Positions 52,644-60,540 of a DNA stretch of 64,000 nt are shown one piece after another. This DNA comes from Nocardioides sp. LHD-245 (GTDB lineage Bacteria > Actinomycetota > Actinomycetes > Propionibacteriales > Nocardioidaceae). The notes under the pieces are model-generated. The model ran no database searches, was not told where the DNA came from, and worked only from the letters and a program-made list of their open reading frames with translations. How positions within the stretch are numbered: position 1 is the first letter of the stretch; each line of letters opens with the position of its first letter. A program made the translations under genes and the position numbers. Location of the stretch: NCBI RefSeq assembly GCF_030929495.1, contig NZ_JAVFWN010000012.1, forward strand, positions 62,001-126,000, written 5' to 3'.

Positions 52644-52663
52644 GAACTACAACGCTGTAGTTC
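52644..52663. promoter_or_regulatory. palindrome between pepN and CHAP gene
   Basis: GAACTACA-ACGC-TGTAGTTC is a perfect 8-bp dyad in the divergent region of pepN and the 52722 gene, a likely operator or hairpin. A smaller dyad TTGTC-C-GACAA lies just before it. Confidence 0.45.
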
Positions 52664-52721
52664 TCTGTTGTCAACGCGACACGCCAGTGACGGGTGAGAT
52701 TTTCGGGGTTTTTGTTGCGTT

Positions 52722-54167
52722 ATGGGGCGGTTGTGCCCGATGGTGTTCGGCATGCGCACTCCAGGCCGGACCGCGCGCTGGGGGACCACGACCGCTGCCA
52801 GCACGCTGCTGGCGTCGTACCTCGTCCTCGCCGGTCCCTCGACCCCCACGACCTCGGACCCGGTGCTCCCATCGGCCGGGACCACCTACCTGTGCAGTGG
52901 TTATGCCGCCTGCAACGCCGCGGGCTACTCCGACGCCGGGTACGGCGCCGCGAACGGCACCATGTACTGGCAGATGTACGCCGGTCACAACTGCACCAAC
53001 TACGCCGCCTACCGGATGATCCGGGCGGGGATGCCCAACAAGCGGCCGTGGACCGGCAGCGGCAACGCCAGCGAGTGGGGCAAGTTCATGAGCTCCATCA
53101 CCGACCAGACGCCGAACGTCGGTGCCATCGCGTGGTGGGGCAAGTACGCGAACGGCTCCGGCTCCGCCGGCCACCTCGCCTACATCGAGCGGGTCGTGTC
53201 GCCGGACGAGATCATCGTCTCCGAGGACTCGTGGGGCGGCACCTTCCACTGGCGCTCGATCACCCGGGCCAGCGGGCGGTGGCCGAGCGGGTTCATCCAC
53301 TTCGTGGACCGCCCGACCACGCCGACGCCGACGCCGACCCCGGAGCAGCCGGTCGAGCCCGTCTTCACCCAGACCGGCGCCCCCGTCGTGAACGGGCCCC
53401 TCGTCGTGGACACGACCATCAGCGCCACCGCCGGCTCCTGGTCCCCGGTGCCCGCGGAGAACCGGTGGCGCTGGTTCGCCGACGGCGTCCGGCTCGCCGA
53501 CAACATCACGCCGAACCTGCCGCTCACCGCCGACCTCCTGGGCAAGCAGATCAGCCTCCGGGTGGTCGCGAAGCAGGAGGGCTACACGACCTACGTCTCG
53601 CCGTTCTACGACGTCGGCCCGGTCGTCGCCGGCGTGGTGCACCCGACGGCTCCGGCCACGATGAGCGGTACGCCGGAGCTCGGCCAGGTGCTCAGCGTGA
53701 CGCCCGGCGGCTACGACCAGCCGGACGCGACGGTGAGCTACCAGTGGCTGCGCGACGGCGCGCCGATCACGGGCGCCACCGCGGCGACGTACCAGCTCGC
53801 CGCCGAGGACGTCGGTACGTCGGTGGCGGTCCAGGTGACCGGCGCGAAGCCGCAGTTCCAGGCACATGTGGAGACCCTCCCCGCGACCCCGCGGGTGACC
53901 AGTACGGCGGTCGTCACCTTGAAGACGAAGTCGAAGAAGGGACGGGCCATCGCCAAGGTGCGCGTGACGGCAGCGGGGAAGCTGCCGGTCACGGGCAAGG
54001 TGCTGGTCCGGATCGGCTCGTGGAAGAGAGAGGTCCGGCTCCGGGACGGGATGGTGAAGGTCAAGGTGCCGATGGCGCGGGGGACCAAGTCGGTGCGGGT
54101 GCGCTACCTCGGCTCGACGGTGGTGCCGCGGTCGCCGAAGGTCACCGGCACCGTCGACGTGTCGTGA
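52722..54167 (+). CDS. secreted CHAP-domain protein
   Basis: 481 residues. Signal peptide within the first 38 residues (alternative ATGs at 52740 and 52752), then a CHAP domain (about 55-190) with catalytic Cys in HNCTNYAAYR and His in SAGHLAYIE, a T-P repeat linker, and two Ig/Big-like repeats (WSPVPAENRWRWFADGVRLA, YQWLRDGAPITGATAATYQL) with a Lys-rich C-terminus. Cleaves peptidoglycan cross-bridges at the surface. Confidence 0.85.
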   Translation: MGRLCPMVFGMRTPGRTARWGTTTAASTLLASYLVLAGPSTPTTSDPVLPSAGTTYLCSGYAACNAAGYSDAGYGAANGTMYWQMYAGHNCTNYAAYRMIRAGMPNKRPWTGSGNASEWGKFMSSITDQTPNVGAIAWWGKYANGSGSAGHLAYIERVVSPDEIIVSEDSWGGTFHWRSITRASGRWPSGFIHFVDRPTTPTPTPTPEQPVEPVFTQTGAPVVNGPLVVDTTISATAGSWSPVPAENRWRWFADGVRLADNITPNLPLTADLLGKQISLRVVAKQEGYTTYVSPFYDVGPVVAGVVHPTAPATMSGTPELGQVLSVTPGGYDQPDATVSYQWLRDGAPITGATAATYQLAAEDVGTSVAVQVTGAKPQFQAHVETLPATPRVTSTAVVTLKTKSKKGRAIAKVRVTAAGKLPVTGKVLVRIGSWKREVRLRDGMVKVKVPMARGTKSVRVRYLGSTVVPRSPKVTGTVDVS

Positions 54168-54227
54168 TCTGCCGCCCGGACCGCGTGCGCGCGGGAATGC
54201 CGACGCGTCGCGGCGGGTTGGCCGTTC

Positions 54228-54875
54228 ATGGCTGAGAACTCCGCGCCCGCGTCGGCGCCCCACCGCGCCGACTTCTGGTTCGACCCGCTGTGCCCGTTCG
54301 CCTGGATCACCTCGCGCTGGATCATCGAGGTCGAGCAGGTCCGCGACATCGAGGTGCAGTGGCACGTCATGAGCCTGGGCTATCTCAACAAGGATCGGGA
54401 CCTCCCGGAGGAGTACCGCACCATCCTCGCGCCGGCCTGGGGCCCGGTCCGGGTGCTGATCGCGGCCCAGGAGCGGTACGGCGACAAGGTGCTGCGCCCG
54501 CTGTACGACGCCTTCGGCCAGCGGATCCACCTCGACGGCCGCCGGCTCCACGAGCAGCCCGACGGCGGGCTCGCGCTGATCGCCGAGGTCCTGGCCGAGG
54601 TCGGTCTCGACGCGGACCTGGTCGACGCCGCCACGGACCCGTCGTACGACGAGGCGGTGGCCCGCTCGCACCACGAGGGCATGGACGCGGTCGGTGACGA
54701 CGTCGGCACGCCGACGATCCACATCGACGGCTCCGCCTTCTTCGGCCCCGTGCTCTCCAAGATCCCGCGGGGCGAGGACGCTGGTCGGCTGTGGGACGGC
54801 TGTGTCGCCGTCGCGTCGTTCCCGTACTTCTACGAGCTCAAGCGCACCCGCACCGGGGACCTCGACTTCTCGTAG
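54228..54875 (+). CDS. mycothiol-dependent nitroreductase-like DsbA protein
   Basis: 215 residues, clearly related to Mycobacterium Rv2466c: FWFDPLCPFAWITSRW, HVMSLGYLN, AFFGPVLSKIPRGE, FYELKRTRT. The active site is C22-P-F-A25 where Rv2466c has CPWC, so the resolving Cys is Ala. It may act as a monothiol mycothiol-linked reductase. Cytoplasmic. Followed by a strong hairpin. Confidence 0.85.
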   Translation: MAENSAPASAPHRADFWFDPLCPFAWITSRWIIEVEQVRDIEVQWHVMSLGYLNKDRDLPEEYRTILAPAWGPVRVLIAAQERYGDKVLRPLYDAFGQRIHLDGRRLHEQPDGGLALIAEVLAEVGLDADLVDAATDPSYDEAVARSHHEGMDAVGDDVGTPTIHIDGSAFFGPVLSKIPRGEDAGRLWDGCVAVASFPYFYELKRTRTGDLDFS

Positions 54876-54886
54876 GCGGCGGGGGC

Positions 54887-54920
54887 TGCAGGAATCGCCG
54901 GTTGACCGGCGATTCCTGCA
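54887..54920. terminator. 15-bp perfect hairpin
   Basis: 54887-54901 pairs exactly with 54906-54920 around the loop TTGA, 11 bases after the DsbA-like stop. A second dyad (TCGGCC/GGCCGA) lies just beyond. Terminator and possibly a member of a palindromic repeat family. Confidence 0.75.
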
Positions 54921-55059
54921 CTTGTCGGCCGTTGCAATGGCCGACGAGCGCAGGAAATGCCCGTCCAGTGGTGCTCCTGGGGCGGATGTGACGCCACGGT
55001 GGGGATGCGCGACACGCGGGTGAGCCGCTTCCGCTCCCAGCCGCGATGGCGCATGCTCG

Positions 55060-56265
55060 ATGGTCATGACCGTCTCGGACCCGTCCCTGCGCCGCCGCGA
55101 CCTCGCCACGCTCGGTGCCGCGGCGGTGGCGCTCCCGCTGGTGGCGCTCGCCGCCGGACCCGTCGGCCCGGCGAGCGCCGCTCCCGCCGGGCCGCCGGCC
55201 GCCCCCGCCCGACCGGCCGCCAGGCTGCGGCTGCGTCCCGACGGCAGCGGACTCGGCGGGGCCCTCGACGTACCGCTGACCGCGGCCCCGCAGGTCGCCG
55301 GGCGCGGGGCCGTGCTGCGCACGGCCGAACAGCGCACCGACCGGTTCGCGCTGCTCGGCGTGACCTGGGCCGCGGGGACCGGGCAGGTCCGGGTGCGGGT
55401 CCGCGACGTGGGCGGTGCCTGGGGGCCGTGGCGCGACGTCACGGCGCTGCGCGACCTGCCGGACCGCGACACCGCCGAGGGCCGGACGGCCCGCGCGGGC
55501 ACCGAGCCGCTCTGGGTCGGCGACAGTGACGGCGTCCAGGTCGAGATCGCCGGCGCGGTCCAGGACCCGGTCCTCACCCTGGTCGACCCGGGTCACGACC
55601 CCCGCGACGCCGTCGACGGCGGCGGGCCCGCCGACCGGCCGAAGCGCGGCCGGTCGCTGCGCCCGAAGATCCGCAGCCGTAGGTCGTGGGGCGCCAAGGA
55701 GAGGTGGGCGACCGGCAGGCCGAAGCGGGTCAAGACGGTCGAGCAGGTCCACGTGCACCACACGGCGACCGGCAACGACTACCGCCGGCGCGACGTCCCG
55801 CGCATCCTGCGGGCGATCTATCGCTACCACACCAAGACGCTCGGCTGGTCCGATGTCGGCTACAACTACTTCGTCGACCGGTTCGGCCGGATCTGGGCCG
55901 GCCGCCGCGGCGCGGACGGCGACCGCGACACCCGCGGCGCGCACACCCTCGGGTTCAACCACACGTCGGTCGGCATCGCCGTGCTCGGCTCCTACCAGGA
56001 GGTCGCCCCGACACCGAAGGTGCTGGCCGGCGTCGCCAAGGTCGCGGCCTGGAAGCTCAAGAGGTACCACCGCGACCCGCTCGCGACCACGCCCGTGCTC
56101 TCGCACGGCAGCGACCTCTACCCGAAGGGAGCCGTGGTCACCCTGCCCGTCATCGACGGCCACCGCGACACCAACGACACCGAGTGCCCCGGCCAGTTCC
56201 TCTACGCCGCGCTCCCGGAGATCCGGCTCCGCACCGCCGCGCGCATCAAGAAGTCCCGCCGCTGA
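55060..56265 (+). CDS. peptidoglycan-recognition amidase (PGRP)
   Basis: 401 residues (ATG 55066 also possible). A twin-arginine signal (SLRRRDLATLGAAAVALPLV), a spacer domain, then an amidase_2/PGRP domain (about 205-390) with zinc ligands in VHVHHTATGNDY, GHRDTNDTECPG. N-acetylmuramoyl-L-alanine amidase in the cell wall. Confidence 0.88.
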   Translation: MVMTVSDPSLRRRDLATLGAAAVALPLVALAAGPVGPASAAPAGPPAAPARPAARLRLRPDGSGLGGALDVPLTAAPQVAGRGAVLRTAEQRTDRFALLGVTWAAGTGQVRVRVRDVGGAWGPWRDVTALRDLPDRDTAEGRTARAGTEPLWVGDSDGVQVEIAGAVQDPVLTLVDPGHDPRDAVDGGGPADRPKRGRSLRPKIRSRRSWGAKERWATGRPKRVKTVEQVHVHHTATGNDYRRRDVPRILRAIYRYHTKTLGWSDVGYNYFVDRFGRIWAGRRGADGDRDTRGAHTLGFNHTSVGIAVLGSYQEVAPTPKVLAGVAKVAAWKLKRYHRDPLATTPVLSHGSDLYPKGAVVTLPVIDGHRDTNDTECPGQFLYAALPEIRLRTAARIKKSRR

Positions 56266-56300
56266 CGCCCGGCGGCGGGAGCGACCCTAGGATTCACGAC

Positions 56301-58091
56301 ATGACGCACGTCCTCTCCGCTGTCGCCTGGCCCTACGCGAACGGCCCCCGCCACATCGGCCACGTGGCCGGCTTCGGCGTACCGTCCGACGTCTTCAGCC
56401 GGTACCAGCGGATGGCGGGCAACGACGTCCTCATGGTCTCCGGCTCCGACGAGCACGGCACGCCGATCCTCATCGCCGCCGACGAGGCCGGGATGACCCC
56501 GCAGGAGCTGGCGGACAAGAACCACCGCCTCATCGTCGAGGACCTCGTCGGCCTCGGCGTCAGCTACGACCTCTACACCCGCACCACCACGCCCAACCAC
56601 CACGCCGTGGTCCAGGAGCTCTTCCTCGGCGTCTACGAGAACGGCTACTTCGTCGAGCAGACGACCTTCGGCGCGATCTCGCCGTCCACCGGTCGCACTC
56701 TGCCCGACCGCTACATCGAGGGCACCTGCCCGAACTGCGGGTACGACGGCGCGCGCGGCGACCAGTGCGACAACTGCGGCAAGCAGCTGGACCCCCAGGA
56801 CCTGAAGAACCCGCGCTCGCGGATCAACGGCGAGACGCCGGAGTTCATCGAGACCCAGCACTTCTTCCTCGACCTGCCGGCGCTGGCCGAGGCGCTGCAG
56901 GCCTGGCTCGACGACCGCGAGGCGACCGGCCTGTGGCGGCCCAACGTCATCCGGTTCTCGCAGAACATCCTCGAGGAGATCCGCCCGCGAGCGATGACGC
57001 GCGACATCGACTGGGGCATCGCGGTCCCGCTCGAGGGCTGGCAGGACAACCCGACCAAGAAGCTCTACGTCTGGTTCGACGCCGTCATCGGCTACCTGTC
57101 CGCCTCGATCGAGTGGGCCCGGCGCACCGGCGACCCCGACGCGTGGCGCGCGTGGTGGAACGACCCGGAGGCGCTGTCCTACTACTTCATGGGCAAGGAC
57201 AACATCACCTTCCACTCCCAGATCTGGCCGGCCGAGCTCCTGGCGTACGCCGGCAAGGGGTCGCACGGTGGGCAGCCGCGCCAGTACGGCGAGCTCAACC
57301 TGCCCACCGAGGTCGTCTCCAGCGAGTTCCTCACCATGGAGGGCAGGAAGTTCTCCTCCTCGAAGAAGGTCGTCATCTACGTCCGCGACCTGCTCGCGCG
57401 CTACCAGCCCGACGCCTTCCGCTACTTCGTGGCGGCCGCGGGGCCCGAGAGCCAAGACTCCGACTTCACCTGGGCCGAGTTCGTCCGTCGTACCAACGAC
57501 GAGCTGGTGGCCGGCTGGGGCAATCTCGTCAACCGGACCGCGACCCTGATCGCCAAGAACTTCGGCGAGATCCCGGCCGCGGGCCCCCTGACGCCCGAGG
57601 ACGAGGCCGTGCTGGCCACCACCGAGGCTGCCTTCGGCACGGTCGGCGACCTGATCGGCCGGCACCGCCAGAAGCAGGCCATCGGGGAGGCGATGCGCGC
57701 GGTGGCCGACGTCAACAAGTACGTCTCCGACTCCGAGCCCTGGAAGATCAAGGAGGACCCGGAGCGCCTCGGCACCGTCCTGCACGTCATGGCCCAGTGC
57801 GTCGCCGACCTCAACCTGCTGCTCAGCCCGTTCCTGCCCTTCTCGGCCAACGAGGTGGACAGGGCGCTCGGCGGCGCCGGGGCGATCGCGCCCATGCCCG
57901 TCATCGAGGACGTCGCCGACCTCGACGACGCGGAGCGCGGCTACCCGATCATCACCGGCGACTACTCCGGCGCCCCCGCGTGGCGGCGGCACCCGGTCGA
58001 GGTGGGCCGTCCGGTCGCGAAGCCGACGCCGGTCTTCGTGAAGCTCGACCCGAGCCTGGTCGAGGAGGAGCTGGCTCGCCTCGACGGCTGA
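56301..58091 (+). CDS. metG: methionyl-tRNA synthetase
   Basis: 596 residues, class I. HIGH motif as GPRHIGH, zinc knuckle CPNCGYDGARGDQCDNCG, KMSKS replaced by FSSSKK. No C-terminal dimerisation (EMAP) domain. Essential aminoacylation of tRNA-Met. Confidence 0.96.
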   Translation: MTHVLSAVAWPYANGPRHIGHVAGFGVPSDVFSRYQRMAGNDVLMVSGSDEHGTPILIAADEAGMTPQELADKNHRLIVEDLVGLGVSYDLYTRTTTPNHHAVVQELFLGVYENGYFVEQTTFGAISPSTGRTLPDRYIEGTCPNCGYDGARGDQCDNCGKQLDPQDLKNPRSRINGETPEFIETQHFFLDLPALAEALQAWLDDREATGLWRPNVIRFSQNILEEIRPRAMTRDIDWGIAVPLEGWQDNPTKKLYVWFDAVIGYLSASIEWARRTGDPDAWRAWWNDPEALSYYFMGKDNITFHSQIWPAELLAYAGKGSHGGQPRQYGELNLPTEVVSSEFLTMEGRKFSSSKKVVIYVRDLLARYQPDAFRYFVAAAGPESQDSDFTWAEFVRRTNDELVAGWGNLVNRTATLIAKNFGEIPAAGPLTPEDEAVLATTEAAFGTVGDLIGRHRQKQAIGEAMRAVADVNKYVSDSEPWKIKEDPERLGTVLHVMAQCVADLNLLLSPFLPFSANEVDRALGGAGAIAPMPVIEDVADLDDAERGYPIITGDYSGAPAWRRHPVEVGRPVAKPTPVFVKLDPSLVEEELARLDG

Positions 58092-58111
58092 GCCGGTAGG
58101 ACGCGACCACC

Positions 58112-58951
58112 GTGACACCGCTGCTGGACCTGGGGACCCGGAAGCTCTGGCGCACCCTGGGCCGGCCGGTCGACCTGTCCGGTGAGCACCGCTGGCTGCG
58201 GGCCCCGACGAGCACTGCTTCCGTGGTCCGGGACGGTTGGCTGGGTGCCGAGGCGGCCCTCCACGACGGGTATGTCGACGAGGCGGCCGCCGGCGCCGGG
58301 CTGTTGCCGTCGATGGCCGAGCTCGACGGCCCCGGCTTCCGGGCGGCCGACCTGATCCCGCAGGTGCGCGCGTTCTACGAGCACACGTCCGACTGGCAGG
58401 TCGAGGTGTGGAGCTCCTGGGCACCGTGGGCGTGGCCCGGAGGTGAGCTGGTGTCGCGACTCTTCGGCAAGCGGGTGGAGCAACTCGCGCTCCCGATGCG
58501 GCCCCTGGATGTGGCGCACGGGATGGACTCGCGGATCTCGGTGATCCGTGACGGCGCCGGACGGCAGGTGGGCGCCGGCTGGCTGCGGACGCTGCGGGCG
58601 ACGGGTGAGTTCGTCTTCAGCGGCTGCTACTCGTCGCGGACGCTGCCCGGCGCGGCCCGGCCATCGGTCCACGTCGCCTTTCCCCTCGAGTCCGGCAACG
58701 TCCAGGTCTTCCTGCGCCCGCGAGTCCTTCCCGATGGCTCCCTTCGGCTGGACTCCCCGCCTGGGCGGTTCGGTGCCGACGGCGCCTATGTCCTCGTCGA
58801 GGACGGTGGCCGCACCCACGCCTCCCGGGCGCCGGTGCACGAGACCTTCCACGTCTACCTCGACGAGCGAGGGGTGCTGCGCACCGACCACGAACTGCGG
58901 ATGTGGGGTGCCACCGCGATGCGGCTGCACTACAAGCTCGGGCCCGCGTGA
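58112..58951 (+). CDS. conserved hypothetical protein
   Basis: 279 residues from GTG 58112, 20 bases after metG. Contains WSSWAPWAWPGGELVSRLFG and DSRISVIRDGAGRQVGAGWL, a pattern I recognise as a conserved actinobacterial family without known role. No signal peptide or membrane helices. Probably cotranscribed with metG. Confidence 0.7.
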   Translation: MTPLLDLGTRKLWRTLGRPVDLSGEHRWLRAPTSTASVVRDGWLGAEAALHDGYVDEAAAGAGLLPSMAELDGPGFRAADLIPQVRAFYEHTSDWQVEVWSSWAPWAWPGGELVSRLFGKRVEQLALPMRPLDVAHGMDSRISVIRDGAGRQVGAGWLRTLRATGEFVFSGCYSSRTLPGAARPSVHVAFPLESGNVQVFLRPRVLPDGSLRLDSPPGRFGADGAYVLVEDGGRTHASRAPVHETFHVYLDERGVLRTDHELRMWGATAMRLHYKLGPA

Positions 58952-59000
58952 GGAAAATGCTCTCGTCGGAGGACGAACCACTCGACTAGCCTGCCTGTGC

Positions 59001-59618
59001 ATGAGCACCGCGTTCCTGCTGACCTCGCTGGTGATCGTCGCGACCCCCGGCACCGGCGCGCTGTACGCGATCGCAGCCGGCCTCACCCGCGGCACCAGGG
59101 CGGGCATCCTCGCCGCCTTCGCCGGGACGCTCGGCACGGTGCCGCACATGCTCGCGGCGATCACGGGGCTCGCGGCCCTCCTCCACGCCAGCGGGGTCGC
59201 CTTCGCCGCCATCAAGTACGCCGGCGTCGCGTACCTGCTCTACATGGCCTGGTCGACCTGGCGGGACCGCGGTGTCCTGACCGTCGACGAGGACACCGAC
59301 GGCACCCGCACCGGGTCGACCCGTGCGGTCCTGGTCTCCGGGGTGACGCTCAACCTGCTGAACCCGAAACTCACCATCTTCTTCTTCGCGTTCCTGCCGC
59401 AGTTCGTGCCGACCGGCTCCGGCGCCGTCCCGGCGATGCTCGGGCTCAGCGCGGTGTTCATGGCGATGACGTTCGTGGTCTTCGCGGTCTACGGCGTGTG
59501 CGCGGCCGCGGTGCGTGACCAGGTCCTCTCCCGCCCGAAGGTGGTCGACCGGATGCGCAAGGCGTTCGCGGCGAGCTTCGCGGTGGTCGCCGGCCGGCTC
59601 GCGTTCGAGTCCCGCTGA
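59001..59618 (+). CDS. LysE/RhtB-type amino-acid exporter
   Basis: 205 residues, six membrane spans. Family signatures TPGTGALYAIAAGLTRGTRAG near the N-terminus and LNLLNPKLTIFFFAFLPQFV mid-protein. Exports amino acids such as threonine or homoserine lactone. Its stop is two bases from the GNAT start. Confidence 0.9.
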   Translation: MSTAFLLTSLVIVATPGTGALYAIAAGLTRGTRAGILAAFAGTLGTVPHMLAAITGLAALLHASGVAFAAIKYAGVAYLLYMAWSTWRDRGVLTVDEDTDGTRTGSTRAVLVSGVTLNLLNPKLTIFFFAFLPQFVPTGSGAVPAMLGLSAVFMAMTFVVFAVYGVCAAAVRDQVLSRPKVVDRMRKAFAASFAVVAGRLAFESR

Positions 59619-59619
59619 G

Positions 59620-60510
59620 GTGGGCGGCGCGCACGACGTCCGGTTTACCGAGGACGCCGCGGAGTTCCTCGCGTGGGCGGGGGAGCGTCTCGCCGAGGAT
59701 CCGGTGACCGGCACGGTCGTCAACACCAGTGTCCACCGGATCCGCGACCACGGCCGGGGGGACCTGCCGTACTGCTGGTTCGCCGTGGTGACCGACCCGG
59801 AGGGGGAGATCGCGGGCATCGCGATGCGCACGGCGCCGTTCCCGCCGTACCCGGTCTACCTGCTCGCGATGCCCGGCGCCGCCGCCACCGCCCTGGCCGG
59901 CGCGGTCCACGCCCGCGGGGAGGACGTCGGCGGTGCCACCGGGCTGCGCCCGGCGACGGACGTCTTCGCCGCCGCGCTCGCCGAGGCGGGCGGACGCACG
60001 GTGGCCAACGTGCTGCACCACCGGCTCTTCGAACTGGGCACCCTGGTCGACCCGCGTCCGGTGCCGGGGCGCCTGCGGCCGGTCCGCGACGACGAGGCAG
60101 AGCAGGCGCTGGTCTGGATACGGCAGTTCTTCTTCGACGCCGACGAGCAGGCGGGCCGCTGCGCCGGGCACGACGGCGAGGCGGGCTCGTTCACGATCGA
60201 GGATGTGCGGCGCAAGCTCGTCGAGGGCGTGCTGTGGTTCTGGGTGGACGACGACGATCGCCCGGTGCACCTGACCGGTGCCAACCCGGCCGCCTTCGGC
60301 GTCAGCCGGATCGGGCCGGTCTACACGCCGAAGGAGGAGCGCGGTCGCGGCTGGGCGGCCGCCGCCGTCGCCGAGGTCTCGTGGCTGCTGCGCAGCCGTG
60401 GCGACCGGGTGATCCTGTTCACCGACCAGGCGAACCCGACCTCCAACGCGCTCTACCAGGCACTCGGGTACGTCGCGGTCGCCGACACGGTGCGGCTCGA
60501 CATCGACTGA
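59620..60510 (+). CDS. GNAT acetyltransferase, two-domain
   Basis: 296 residues from GTG 59620. The C-terminal GNAT domain (about 170-296) has RIGPVYTPKEERGRGWAAAA (acetyl-CoA loop) and FTDQANPTSNALYQALGY. The N-terminal half is a degenerate GNAT-like domain. Substrate unknown. Confidence 0.85.
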   Translation: MGGAHDVRFTEDAAEFLAWAGERLAEDPVTGTVVNTSVHRIRDHGRGDLPYCWFAVVTDPEGEIAGIAMRTAPFPPYPVYLLAMPGAAATALAGAVHARGEDVGGATGLRPATDVFAAALAEAGGRTVANVLHHRLFELGTLVDPRPVPGRLRPVRDDEAEQALVWIRQFFFDADEQAGRCAGHDGEAGSFTIEDVRRKLVEGVLWFWVDDDDRPVHLTGANPAAFGVSRIGPVYTPKEERGRGWAAAAVAEVSWLLRSRGDRVILFTDQANPTSNALYQALGYVAVADTVRLDID

Positions 60511-60540
60511 TCCGTTCCGGAGCGGGCGCGGGGCGCGCGG

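Noticed and set aside
50631..55577. Long open frames opposite pepN, the CHAP gene and the DsbA-like gene
   Set aside because: Shadows of well-supported genes with no domain content.
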